DNA of 64,000 nt from Odiellus spinosus (taxonomy: Eukaryota > Arthropoda > Arachnida > Opiliones > Phalangiidae): assembly GCA_963920705.1 (NCBI GenBank), contig OY987238.1:1299606-1363605 (forward strand), written 5' to 3'. Numbering within the stretch: position 1 is the first letter of the stretch; every line of letters starts with the position of its first letter. Positions 1 through 12,800 of the stretch are shown in pieces. A program made the translations under genes and the position numbers. Below the pieces are notes generated by a model. It searched no databases and was not told where the DNA came from. It saw only the letters and a program-made list of their open reading frames with translations.

Positions 1-225
1 GAAATTTGTGAATATATATTTGGGAAATTTGTGAATCTCTACTTGGGAAATTTGTGAATCTATACTTGGAAAATTTGTGAATCTATGCTTGGGAAATTTG
101 TGAATCTATACTTGGAAAATTTGTGAATCTATACTTGGAAAATTTGTGAATCTATACTTCGAAAATTTGTGAATCTATACTTGGGAAATTTGTAAATCTA
201 TACTTGGGAAATATGTGAATCTATA

Positions 226-246
226 CTTGGGAAATTGGTGGATATA
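226..246 (+). repeat. 21-bp length-variant monomer (type example)
   Basis: This monomer reads like the consensus up to AAATTGGTGGAT and then lacks the CT before ATAC, giving 21 bp. The same variant recurs across the window (for example around 870, 1431, 2892, 4979, 13470, 28916, 43340, 53950, 58000, 61615). It is usually followed by a full-length GGTGGATCTATA monomer and preceded by GTAAAT and ATGTGAAT monomers, so it sits in a fixed four-monomer cassette. It is the main reason HOR lengths fall a few bases short of multiples of 23. Confidence 0.93.
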
Positions 247-522
247 CTTGGGAAATTGGTGGATCTATACTTGGAAAATTTGTGAATCTATACTTGGAAA
301 ATTTGTGAATCTATACTTGGGAAATTTGTGAATCTATACTTGGAAAATTTGTGAATCTATACTTGGGAAATTTGTCAATCTATACTTGGGAAATTTGTGG
401 ATCTATACTTGGGAAATTTGTGAATCTATACTTGGGAAATTTGTCAATCTATGCTTGGGAAATTTGTGAATCTATACTTGGAAAATTTGTGAATCTATAC
501 TTGGGAAATTTGTGAATCTATA

Positions 523-544
523 CTTGGAAATTGGTGAATCTATA
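523..544 (+). repeat. 22-bp length-variant monomer (type example)
   Basis: This monomer has CTTGGAAATTGG in place of CTTGGGAAATTT, one base shorter, followed by TGAATCTATA. It recurs widely and is nearly always followed by one or two GGTGGATCTATA monomers. A different 22-bp form, GTGAACTATAC (missing one T), is found at about 30104, 33977, 36997, 38829 and 41849. Those positions track the duplications described below, so the deletion can serve as a lineage marker. Confidence 0.92.
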
Positions 545-1589
545 CTTGGGAAATTGGTGGATCTATACTTGTGAAATTTGTGAATCTCTACTTGGGAAAT
601 TTGTGAATCTATACTTGGGAAATTTGTGAATATATATTTGGGAAATTTGTGAATCTCTACTTGGGAAATTTGTGAATCTATACTTGGAAAATTTGTGAAT
701 CTATGCTTGGGAAATTTGTGAATCTATACTTGGAAAATTTGTGAATCTATACTTGGAAAATTTGTGAATCTATACTTCGGAAATTTGTGAATCTATACTT
801 GGGAAATTTGTAAATCTATACTTGGGAAATATGTGAATCTATACTTGGGAAATTGGTGGATATACTTGGGAAATTGGTGGATCTATGCTTGGAAAATTTG
901 TGAATCTATACTTCGGAAATTTGTCAATCTATACTTGGGAAATATGTGAATCTATACTTGGGAAATATGTGAATCTATACTTCGGAAATTTCTGAATCTA
1001 TACTTGGGAAATTTGTGAATCTATACTTCGGAAATTTGTGAATCTATACTTGGGAAATTTGTGAATCTATATTTGAGAAATTTGTGAATCTATACTTGGA
1101 AAATTTGTGAATCTATACTTGGAAAATTTGTGAATCTATACTTGGAAAATTTGTGAATCTCTACTTGGGAAATTTGTGAATCTATACTTGGGAAATTTGT
1201 GAATATATATTTGGGAAATTTGTGAATCTCTACTTGGGAAATTTGTGAATCTATACTTGGAAAATTTGTGAATCTATGCTTGGGAAATTTGTGAATCTAT
1301 ACTTGGAAAATTTGTGAATCTATACTTGGAAAATTCGTGAATCTATACTTCGAAAATTTGTGAATCTATACTTGGGAAATTTGTAAATCTATACTTGGGA
1401 AATATGTGAATCTATACTTGGGAAATTGGTGGATATACTTGGGAAATTGGTGGATATACTTGGGAAATTGGTGGATCTATACTTGGAAAATTTGTGAATC
1501 TATACTTGGAAAATTTGTGAATCTATACTTGGGAAATTTGTGAATCTATACTTGAAAAATTTGTGAATCTATACTTGGGAAATTGGTCA

Positions 1590-3607
1590 ATCTATACTTG
1601 GGAAATCTGTGGATCTATACTTGGGAAATTTGTGAATCTATACTTGGGAAATTTGTCAATCTATGCTTGGGAAATTTGTGAATCTATACTTGGAAAATTT
1701 GTGAATCTATACTTGGGAAATTTGTGAATCTATACTTGGGAAATATGTGAATCTATACTTGGAAATTGGTGAATCTATACTTGGGAAATTGGTGGATCTA
1801 TACTTGGAAATTTGTGAATCTATACTTGGAAAATTTGTGAATCTATATTTGGGAAATTTGTGAATCTATACTTGGAAAATTTGTGAATCTATACTTGGGA
1901 AATTTGTGAATCTATATTTGGAAAATTTGTGAATCTCTACTTGGGAAATTTGTGAATCTATACTTGGAAAATTTGTGAATCTAATCTTGGAAAATTTGTG
2001 AATCTCTACTTGGAAAATTTGTGAATCTAATCTTGGAAAATTTGTGAATCTCTACTTGGGAAATTTTTGAATCTATACTTGGGAAATTTGTGAATCTATA
2101 CTTGGAAATTGGTGAATCTATACTTGGGAAATTGGTGGATCTATACTTGGGAAATTGGTGGATCTATACTTGGGAAATTTGTGAATCTCTACTTGGGAAA
2201 TTTGTGAATATATATTTGTGAAATTTGTGAATCTCTACTTGGGAAATTTGTGAATCTATACTTGGAAAATTTGTGAATCTATACTTCGGAAATTTGTGAA
2301 TCTATACTTGGGAAATTTGTCAATCTATACTTGGGAAATTTGTGGATCTATACTTGGGAAATTTGTGAATCTATACTTCGGAAATTTGTGAATCTATACT
2401 TGGGAAATTTGTTAATCTATACTAGGAAAATTTGTGAATCTATAGTTGGAAAATTTGTGAATCTATACTTGGGAAATTTTTGGATCTATACTTGGGAAAT
2501 TGGTGGATCTATACTTGGGAAATTTGTGAACCTATACTTGGGAAATTTGTGAATCTATACTTGGAAAATTTGTGAATCTATACTTCGGAAATTGGTGGAT
2601 CTATACTTGGGAAATTGGTGGATCTATACTTGGGAAATTTGTGAATCTATACTTGGGAAATTTGTGAATATATATTTGGGAAATTTGTGAATCTCTACTT
2701 GGGAAATTTGTGAATCTATACTTGGAAAATTTGTGAATCTATGCTTGGGAAATTTGTGAATCTATACTTGGAAAATTTGTGAATCTATACTTGGAAAATT
2801 TGTGAATCTATACTTCGGAAATTTGTGAATCTATACTTGGGAAATTTGTAAATCTATACTTGGGAAATATGTGAATCTATACTTGGGAAATTGGTGGATA
2901 TACTTGGGAAATTGGTGGATCTATACTTGGAAAATTTGTGAATCTATACTTCGGAAATTTGTCAATCTATACTTGGGAAATATGTGAATCTATACTTGGG
3001 AAATATGTGAATCTATACTTCGGAAATTTGTGAATCTATACTTGGGAAATTTGTGAATCTATACTTGGGAAATTTGTGAATCTATATTTGGGAAATTTGT
3101 GAATCTATACTTGGAAAATTTGTGAATCTATACTTGGAAAATTTGTGAATCTATACTTGGAAAATTTGTGAATCTCTACTTGGGAAATTTGTGAATCTAT
3201 ACTTGGGAAATTTGTGAATATATATTTGGGAAATTTGTGAATCTCTACTTGGGAAATTTGTGAATCTATACTTGGAAAATTTGTGAATCTATACTTGGAA
3301 AATTTGTGAATCTATACTTGGAAATTGGTGAATCTATACTTGGGAAATTGGTGGATCTATACTTGGGAAATTGGTGGATCTATACTTGGGAAATTTGTGA
3401 ATCTCTACTTGGGAAATTTGTGAATATATATATGTGAAATTTGTGAATCTCTACTTGGGAAATTTGTGAATCTATACTTGGAAAATTTGTGAATCTATAC
3501 TTCGGAAATTTGTGAATCTATACTTGGGAAATTTGTGAATCTATACTTGGGAAATTTGTGAATATATATTTGTGAAATTTGTGAATCTCTACTTGGGAAA
3601 TTTGTCA
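1590..3607 (+). repeat. HOR-A copy 1, about 2,018 bp
   Basis: First of three tandem copies. AAATCTGTGG marks the left end at 1601, 3619 and 5706. CTAATCTTGG occurs at 1981 and again at 2027, then at 3999 and 6086. The offset to copy 2 is 2,018 bp at the left part and 2,087 bp further right. The difference is accounted for by a 46-bp doubling of the CTAATC monomer pair and one extra GGTGGATC monomer here (near 2150), against six extra monomers in copy 2. Confidence 0.88.
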
Positions 3608-5694
3608 ATCTATACTTGGGAAATCTGTGGATCTATACTTGGGAAATTTGTGAATCTATACTTGGGAAATTTGTCAATCTATGCTTGGGAAATTTGTGAA
3701 TCTATACTTGGAAAATTTGTGAATCTATACTTGGGAAATTTGTGAATCTATACTTGGGAAATATGTGAATCTATACTTGGAAATTGGTGAATCTATACTT
3801 GGGAAATTGGTGGATCTATACTTGGAAATTTGTGAATCTATACTTGGAAAATTTGTGAATCTATATTTGGGAAATTTGTGAATCTATACTTGGAAAATTT
3901 GTGAATCTATACTTGGGAAATTTGTGAATCTATATTTGGAAAATTTGTGAATCTCTACTTGGGAAATTTGTGAATCTATACTTGGAAAATTTGTGAATCT
4001 AATCTTGGAAAATTTGTGAATCTCTACTTGGGAAATTTTTGAATCTATACTTGGGAAATTTGTGAATCTATACTTGGAAATTGGTGAATCTATACTTGGG
4101 AAATTGGTGGATCTATACTTGGGAAATTTGTGAATCTCTACTTGGGAAATTTGTGAATATATATTTGTGAAATTTGTGAATCTCTACTTGGTAAATTTGT
4201 GAATCTATACTTGGAAAATTTGTGAATCTATACTTGGGAAATTTGTGAATCTATACTTGGGAAATTTGTCAATCTATACTTGGGAAATTTGTGAATATAT
4301 ATTTGTGAAATTTGTGAATCTCTACTTGGGAAATTTGTGAATCTATACTTGGAAAATTTGTGAATCTATACTTCGGAAATTTGTGAATCTATACTTGGGA
4401 AATTTGTCAATCTATACTTGGGAAATTTGTGGATCTATACTTGGGAAATTTGTGAATCTATACTTAGGAAATTTGTGAATCTATACTTGGGAAATTTGTT
4501 AATCTATACTAGGAAAATTTGTGAATCTATAGTTGGAAAATTTGTGAATCTATACTTGGGAAATTTTTGGATCTATACTTGGGAAATTGGTGGATCTATA
4601 CTTGGGAAATTTGTGAACCTATACTTGGGAAATTTGTGAATCTATACTTGGAAAATTTGTGAATCTATACTTCGGAAATTGGTGGATCTATACTTGGGAA
4701 ATTGGTGGATCTATACTTGGGAAATTTGTGAATCTATACTTGGGAAATTTGTGAATATATATTTGGGAAATTTGTGAATCTCTACTTGGGAAATTTGTGA
4801 ATCTATACTTGGAAAATTTGTGAATCTATGCTTGGGAAATTTGTGAATCTATACTTGGAAAATTTGTGAATCTATACTTGGAAAATTTGTGAATCTATAC
4901 TTCGGAAATTTGTGAATCTATACTTGGGAAATTTGTAAATCTATACTTGGGAAATATGTGAATCTATACTTGGGAAATTGGTGGATATACTTGGGAAATT
5001 GGTGGATCTATACTTGGAAAATTTGTGAATCTATACTTCGGAAATTTGTCAATCTATACTTGGGAAATATGTGAATCTATACTTGGGAAATATGTGAATC
5101 TATACTTCGCAAATTTGTGAATCTATACTTGGGAAATTTGTGAATCTATACTTGGGAAATTTGTGAATCTATATTTGGGAAATTTGTGAATCTATACTTG
5201 GAAAATTTGTGAATCTATACTTGGAAAATTTGTGAATCTATACTTGGAAAATTTGTGAATCTCTACTTGGGAAATTTGTGAATCTATACTTGGGAAATTT
5301 GTGAATATATATTTGGGAAATTTGTGAATCTCTACTTGGGAAATTTGTGAATCTATACTTGGAAAATTTGTGAATCTATACTTGGAAAATTTGTGAATCT
5401 ATACTTGGAAATTGGTGAATCTATACTTGGGAAATTGGTGGATCTATACTTGGGAAATTGGTGGATCTATACTTGGGAAATTTGTGAATCTCTACTTGGG
5501 AAATTTGTGAATATATATTTGTGAAATTTGTGAATCTCTACTTGGGAAATTTGTGAATCTATACTTGGAAAATTTGTGAATCTATACTTCGGAAATTTGT
5601 GAATCTATACTTGGGAAATTTGTGAATCTATACTTGGGAAATTTGTGAATATATATTTGTGAAATTTGTGAATCTCTACTTGGGAAATTTGTCA
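3608..5694 (+). repeat. HOR-A copy 2, about 2,087 bp
   Basis: Second tandem copy. It carries six extra monomers (138 bp) around 4230-4370 that repeat a local GTGAATATATATTTGTG block. That explains why the offset to copy 3 drops from 2,087 bp (3619 to 5706) to 1,949 bp (4418 to 6367). A CTTAGG monomer near 4464 replaces the CTTCGG of the other copies, which identifies this copy. Confidence 0.88.
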
Positions 5695-7430
5695 ATCTAT
5701 ACTTGGGAAATCTGTGGATCTATACTTGGGAAATTTGTGAATCTATACTTGGGAAATTTGTCAATCTATGCTTGGGAAATTTGTGAATCTATACTTGGAA
5801 AATTTGTGAATCTATACTTGGGAAATTTGTGAATCTATACTTGGGAAATATGTGAATCTATACTTGGAAATTGGTGAATCTATACTTGGGAAATTGGTGG
5901 ATCTATACTTGGAAATTTGTGAATCTATACTTGGAAAATTTGTGAATCTATATTTGGGAAATTTGTGAATCTATACTTGGAAAATTTGTGAATCTATACT
6001 TGGGAAATTTGTGAATCTATATTTGGAAAATTTGTGAATCTCTACTTGGGAAATTTGTGAATCTATACTTGGAAAATTTGTGAATCTAATCTTGGAAAAT
6101 TTGTGAATCTCTACTTGGGAAATTTTTGAATCTATACTTGGGAAATTTGTGAATCTATACTTGGAAATTGGTGAATCTATACTTGGGAAATTGGTGGATC
6201 TATACTTGGGAAATTTGTGAATCTCTACTTGGGAAATTTGTGAATATATATTTGTGAAATTTGTGAATCTCTACTTGGTAAATTTGTGAATCTATACTTG
6301 GAAAATTTGTGAATCTATACTTCGGAAATTTGTGAATCTATACTTGGGAAATTTGTCAATCTATACTTGGGAAATTTGTGGATCTATACTTGGGAAATTT
6401 GTGAATCTATACTTCGGAAATTTGTGAATCTATACTTGGGAAATTTGTTAATCTATACTAGGAAAATTTGTGAATCTATACTTGGAAAATTTGTGAATCT
6501 ATACTTGGGAAATTTTTGGATCTATACTTGGGAAATTGGTGGATCTATACTTGGGAAATTTGTGAACCTATACTTGGGAAATTTGTGAATCTATACTTGG
6601 AAAATTTGTGAATCTATACTTCGGAAATTGGTGGATCTATACTTGGGAAATTGGTGGATCTATACTTGGGAAATTTGTGAATCTATACTTGGGAAATTTG
6701 TGAATATATATTTGGGAAATTTGTGAATCTCTACTTGGAAAATTTGTGAATCTATACTTGGAAAATTTGTGAATCTATACTTCGGAAATTTGTGAATCTA
6801 TACTTGGGAAATTTGTAAATCTATACTTGGGAAATATGTGAATCTATACTTGGGAAATTGGTGGATATACTTGGGAAATTGGTGGATCTATACTTGGAAA
6901 ATTTGTGAATCTATACTTCGGAAATTTGTCAATCTATACTTGGGAAATATGTGAATCTATACTTGGGAAATATGTGAATCTATACTTCGGAAATTTGTGA
7001 ATCTATACTTGGGAAATTTGTGAATCTATACTTGGGAAATTTGTGAATCTATATTTGGGAAATTTGTGAATCTATACTTGGAAAATTTGTGAATCTATAC
7101 TTGGAAAATTTGTGAATCTATACCTGGAAAATTTGTGAATCTCTACTTGGGAAATTTGTGAATCTATACTTGGGAAATTTGTGAATATATATTTGGGAAA
7201 TTTGTGAATCTCTACTTGGGAAATTTGTGAATCTATACTTGGAAAATTTGTGAATCTATACTTGGAAAATTTGTGAATCTATACTTGGAAATTGGTGAAT
7301 CTATACTTGGGAAATTGGTGGATCTATACTTGGGAAATTGGTGGATCTATACTTGGGAAATTTGTGAATCTCTACTTGGGAAATTTGTGAATATATATTT
7401 GTGAAATTTGTGAATCTCTTCTTGGGAAAT
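5695..7430 (+). repeat. HOR-A copy 3, partial
   Basis: Third copy, in the same variant order as copy 2. It lacks four monomers (92 bp) near 6720-6790, including the CTATGC monomer, and diverges from the pattern at about 7430-7460. A distant copy of the same order appears at about 12.8-14.1 kb. Confidence 0.83.
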
Positions 7431-7459
7431 TTGTGAATCTATACTTGGAAAATTTGTGA

Positions 7460-8040
7460 ATCTATACTTGGGAAATTGGTGGATCTATACTTGGGAAATT
7501 TGTGAACCTATACTTGGGAAATTTGTGAATCTATACTTGGAAAATTTGTGAATCTATACTTCGGAAATTGGTGGATCTATACTTGGGAAATTGGTGGATC
7601 TATACTTGGGAAATTTGTGAATCTATACTTGGGAAATTTGTGAATATATATTTGGGAAATTTGTGAATCTCTATTTGGAAAATTTGTGAATCTATACTTG
7701 GAAAATTTGTGAATCTATGCTTGGGAAATTTGTGAATATATACTTGGGAAATTGGTGGATCTATACTTGGGAAATTGGTGGATCTATACTTGGGAAATTT
7801 GTGAACCTATACTTGGGAAATTTGTGAATCTATACTTGGAAAATTTGTGAATCTATACTTCGGAAATTGGTGGATCTATACTTGGGAAATTGGTGGATCT
7901 ATACTTGGGAAATTTGTGAATCTATACTTGGGAAATTTGTGAATATATATTTGGGAAATTTGTGAATCTCTATTTGGAAAATTTGTGAATCTATACTTGG
8001 AAAATTTGTGAATCTATGCTTGGGAAATTTGTGAATATAT
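7460..8040 (+). repeat. 299-bp tandem duplication (13 monomers)
   Basis: Two private variants recur with an offset of exactly 299 bp: GAACCTA at 7504 and 7803, and CTCTATTTGG at 7669 and 7968. The two copies look identical over nearly the whole unit, which suggests a recent event. Confidence 0.9.
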
Positions 8041-8859
8041 ACTTGGAAAATTTGTGAATCTATACTTGGAAAATGTGTGAATCTATACTTCGGAAATTTG
8101 TGAATCTATACTTGGGAAATTTGTAAATCTATACTTGGGAAATATGTGAATCTATACTTGGGAAATTGGTGGATATACTTGGGAAATTGGTGGATCTATA
8201 CTTGGAAAATTTGTGAATCTATACTTCGGAAATTTGTCAATCTATACTTGGGAAATATGTGAATCTATACTTGGGAAATATGTGAATCTATACTTCGGAA
8301 ATTTCTGAACCTATACTTGGAAAATTTGTGAATCTATACTTCGGAAATTTGTGAATCTATACTTGGGAAATTTGTGAATCTATATTTGGGAAATTTGTGA
8401 ATCTATACTTGGAAAATTTGTGAATCTATACTTGGAAAATTTGTGAATCTATACTTGGAAAATTTGTGAATCTCTACTTGGGAAATTTGTGAATCTATAC
8501 TTGGGAAATTTGTGAATATATATTTGGGAAATTTGTGAATCTCTACTTGGGAAATTTGTGAATCTATACTTGGGAAATTTGTCAATCTATACTTGGGAAA
8601 TTTGTGGATCTATACTTGGGAAATTTGTGAATCTATGCTTGGGAAATTTGTGAATCTATACTTGGAAAATTTGTGAATCTATACTTGGAAAATTTGTGAA
8701 TCTATACTTCGAAAATTTGTGAATCTATACTTGGGAAATTTGTAAATCTATACTTGGGAAATATGTGAATCTATATTTGGGAAATTGGTGGATATACTTG
8801 GGAAATTGGTGGATTTATACTTGGAAAATTTGTGAATCTATACTTGGAAAATTTGTGAA
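8041..8859 (+). repeat. Satellite without a resolved HOR
   Basis: Ordinary 23-bp monomers continue. The stretch contains the 21-bp cassette near 8165 and 8793, a rare AAATGTGTGAAT monomer near 8072 and a TTCTGAACC monomer near 8303. It resembles the 12.8-14.1 kb and 1-600 segments in mosaic fashion. No gene is present. Confidence 0.75.
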
Positions 8860-10329
8860 TCTATACTTGGGAAATTTGTGAATCTATACTTGGAAAATTT
8901 GTGAATCTATACTTGGGAAATTTGTCAATCTATACTTGGGAAATTTGTGGATCTATACTTGGGAAATTTGTGAATCTATACTTGGGAAATTTGTCAATCT
9001 ATGCTTGGGAAATTTGTGAATCTATACTTGGAAAATTTGTGAATCTATACTTGGGAAATTTGTGAATCTATACTTGGGAAATATGTGAATCTATACTTGG
9101 AAATTGGTGAATCTATACTTGGGAAATTGGTGGATCTATACTTGGGAAATTTGTGAATCTATACTTGGAAAATTTGTGAATCTATATTTGGGAAATTTGT
9201 GAATCTATACTTGGAAAATTTGTGAATCTATACTTGGGAAATTTGTGAATCTATATTTGGAAAATTTGTGAATCTCTACTTGGGAAATTTGTGAATCTAT
9301 ATTTGGAAAATTTGTGAATCTAATCTTGGAAAATTTGTGAATCTCTACTTGGGAAATTTTTGAATCTATACTTGGGAAATTTGTGAATCTATACTTGGAA
9401 ATTGGTGAATCTATACTTGGGAAATTGGTGGATCTATACTTGGGAAATTGGTGGATCTATACTTGGGAAATTTGTGAATCTCTACTTGGGAAATTTGTGA
9501 ATATATATTTGTGAAATTTGTGAATCTCTACTTGGGAAATTTGTGAATCTATACTTGGAAAATTTGTGAAACTATACTTCGGAAATTTGTGAATCTATAC
9601 TTGGGAAATTTGTCAATCTATACTTGGGAAATTTGTGGATCTATACTTGGGAAATTTGTGAATCTATACTTCGGAAATTTGTGAATCTATACTTGGGAAA
9701 TTTGTTAATCTATATTAGGAAAATTTGTGAATCTATACTTGGAAAATTTGTGAATCTATACTTGGGAAATTTGTGGATCTATACTTGGGAAATTGGTGGA
9801 TCTATACTTGGGAAATTTGTGAACCTATACTTGGGAAATTTGTGAATCTATACTTGGAAAATTTGTGAATCTATACTTGGGAAATTTGTGAATCTATATT
9901 TGGAAAATTTGTGAATCTCTACTTGGGAAATTTGTGAATCTATACTTGGAAAATTTGTGAATCTAATCTTGGAAAATTTGTGAATCTCTACTTGGGAAAT
10001 TTTTGAATCTATACTTGGGAAATTTGTGAATCTATACTTGGAAATTGGTGAATCTATACTTGGGAAATTGGTGGATCTATACTTGGGAAATTTGTGAATC
10101 TATACTTGGGAAATTTGTGAATCTATATTTGGAAAATTTGTGAATCTCTACTTGGGAAATTTGTGAATCTATATTTGGAAAATTTGTGAATCTAATCTTG
10201 GAAAATTTGTGAATCTCTACTTGGGAAATTTTTGAATCTATACTTGGGAAATTTGTGAATCTATACTTGGAAATTGGTGAATCTATACTTGGGAAATTGG
10301 TGGATCTATACTTGGGAAATTGGTGGATC
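8860..10329 (+). repeat. HOR-B copy 1, 1,468-bp unit
   Basis: CTAATCTTGG markers at 9320, 9963 and 10192 recur at 10788, 11431 and 11660, each with an offset of 1,468 bp (64 monomers less 4 bp). A GTTAATCTATATTAGG series near 9704-9720 recurs near 11172. The unit splits into sub-spacings of 643, 229 and 596 bp between markers. Confidence 0.92.
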
Positions 10330-11820
10330 TATACTTGGGAAATTTGTGAATCTATACTTGGAAAATTTGTGAATCTATACTTGGGAAATTTGTCAATCTA
10401 TACTTGGGAAATTTGTGGATCTATACTTGGGAAATTTGTGAATCTATACTTGGGAAATTTGTCAATCTATGCTTGGGAAATTTGTGAATCTATACTTGGA
10501 AAATTTGTGAATCTATACTTGGGAAATTTGTGAATCTATACTTGGGAAATATGTGAATCTATACTTGGAAATTGGTGAATCTATACTTGGGAAATTGGTG
10601 GATCTATACTTGGGAAATTTGTGAATCTATACTTGGAAAATTTGTGAATCTATATTTGGGAAATTTGTGAATCTATACTTGGAAAATTTGTGAATCTATA
10701 CTTGGGAAATTTGTGAATCTATATTTGGAAAATTTGTGAATCTCTACTTGGGAAATTTGTGAATCTATATTTGGAAAATTTGTGAATCTAATCTTGGAAA
10801 ATTTGTGAATCTCTACTTGGGAAATTTTTGAATCTATACTTGGGAAATTTGTGAATCTATACTTGGAAATTGGTGAATCTATACTTGGGAAATTGGTGGA
10901 TCTATACTTGGGAAATTGGTGGATCTATACTTGGGAAATTTGTGAATCTCTACTTGGGAAATTTGTGAATATATATTTGTGAAATTTGTGAATCTCTACT
11001 TGGGAAATTTGTGAATCTATACTTGGAAAATTTGTGAAACTATACTTCGGAAATTTGTGAATCTATACTTGGGAAATTTGTCAATCTATACTTGGGAAAT
11101 TTGTGGATCTATACTTGGGAAATTTGTGAATCTATACTTCGGAAATTTGTGAATCTATACTTGGGAAATTTGTTAATCTATATTAGGAAAATTTGTGAAT
11201 CTATACTTGGAAAATTTGTGAATCTATACTTGGGAAATTTGTGGATCTATACTTGGGAAATTGGTGGATCTATACTTGGGAAATTTGTGAACCTATACTT
11301 GGGAAATTTGTGAATCTATACTTGGAAAATTTGTGAATCTATACTTGGGAAATTTGTGAATCTATATTTGGAAAATTTGTGAATCTCTACTTGGGAAATT
11401 TGTGAATCTATACTTGGAAAATTTGTGAATCTAATCTTGGAAAATTTGTGAATCTCTACTTGGGAAATTTTTGAATCTATACTTGGGAAATTTGTGAATC
11501 TATACTTGGAAATTGGTGAATCTATACTTGGGAAATTGGTGGATCTATACTTGGGAAATTTGTGAATCTATACTTGGGAAATTTGTGAATCTATATTTGG
11601 AAAATTTGTGAATCTCTACTTGGGAAATTTGTGAATCTATATTTGGAAAATTTGTGAATCTAATCTTGGAAAATTTGTGAATCTCTACTTGGGAAATTTT
11701 TGAATCTATACTTGGGAAATTTGTGAATCTATACTTGGAAATTGGTGAATCTATACTTGGGAAATTGGTGGATCTATACTTGGGAAATTGGTGGATCTAT
11801 ACTTGGGAAATTTGTGAATC
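10330..11820 (+). repeat. HOR-B copy 2
   Basis: Same variant order as copy 1 at +1,468 bp, with edges set where the GGTGGATC run changes neighbours (left about 10330, right about 11820). I saw almost no differences between the copies over their common length. Confidence 0.9.
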
Positions 11821-12448
11821 TCTACTTGGGAAATTTGTGAATATATATTTGTGAAATTTGTGAATCTCTACTTGGGAAATTTGTGAATCTATACTTGGAA
11901 AATTTGTGAAACTATACTTCGGAAATTTGTGAATCTATACTTGGGAAATTTGTCAATCTATACTTGGGAAATTTGTGGATCTATACTTGGGAAATTTGTG
12001 AATCTATACTTCGGAAATTTGTGAATCTATACTTGGGAAATTTGTTAATCTATACTAGGAAAATTTGTGAATCTATACTTGGAAAATTTGTGAATCTATA
12101 CTTGGGAAATTTGTGGATCTATACTTGGGAAATTGGTGGATCTATACTTGGGAAATTTGTGAACCTATACTTGGGAAATTTGTGAATCTATACTTGGAAA
12201 ATTTGTGAATCTATACTTGGGAAATTTGTGAATCTATATTTGGAAAATTTGTGAATCTCTACTTGGGAAATTTGTGAATCTATACTTGGAAAATTTGTGA
12301 ATCTAATCTTGGAAAATTTGTGAATCTCTACTTGGGAAATTTTTGAATCTATACTTGGGAAATTTGTGAATCTATACTTGGAAATTGGTGAATCTATACT
12401 TGGGAAATTGGTGGATCTATACTTGGGAAATTTGTGAATCTATACTTG
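11570..12448 (+). repeat. 872-bp partial copy of HOR-B
   Basis: Markers at 10788 and 11431 recur at 11660 and 12303 (+872 bp, 38 monomers less 2 bp). The match to the segment starting near 10.7 kb ends at about 12448. A single base separates the two at the GTTAATCTATA[C/T]TAGG monomer: T in the earlier copies and C here, as in HOR-A. The left part overlaps the end of HOR-B copy 2 because the blocks are nested. Confidence 0.86.
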
Positions 12449-12800
12449 GAAAATTTGTGAATCTATATTTGGGAAATTTGTGAATCTATACTTGGAAAAT
12501 TTGTGAATCTATACTTGGGAAATTTGTGAATCTATATTTGGAAAATTTGTGAATCTCTACTTGGGAAATTTGTGAATCTATACTTGGAAAATTTGTGAAT
12601 CTAATCTTGGAAAATTTGTGAATCTCTACTTGGGAAATTTTTGAATCTATACTTGGGAAATTTGTGAATCTATACTTGGAAATTGGTGAATCTATACTTG
12701 GGAAATTGGTGGATCTATACTTGGGAAATTGGTGGATCTATACTTGGGAAATTTGTGAATCTCTACTTGGGAAATTTGTGAATATATATTTGTGAAATTT
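12449..12800 (+). repeat. Satellite linking HOR-B to the distal HOR-A copy
   Basis: Satellite monomers with one further CTAATCTTGG at 12601, which is 298 bp after the previous one. This is the last occurrence of that variant in the window. Confidence 0.8.

Larger units (their letters stand above)
1..1830 (+). repeat. 1,191-bp higher-order repeat, one and a half copies
   Basis: The variant order beginning at the AATATATAT monomer at position 11 recurs at 1202, an offset of 1,191 bp (52 monomers less 5 bp). The shared order includes CTATGC, a TTCGAAAATT monomer, GTAAAT, ATGTGAAT and the 21-bp GGTGGATATA cassette. The second copy has one extra 21-bp monomer near 1450. A third, partial relative of the opening segment starts at 629 and ends differently, in a TTCGG/GTCAAT series. 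The left end is cut by the window edge. Confidence 0.8.

Noticed and set aside
8403-8585. Reverse-strand open frame of 60 codons
   Set aside because: It begins at TTG and stays open only because a GTGAATATATATTTGGG monomer and CTCTAC monomers remove the TAG that CTATAC supplies on the reverse strand. It has the same periodic, satellite-derived composition.
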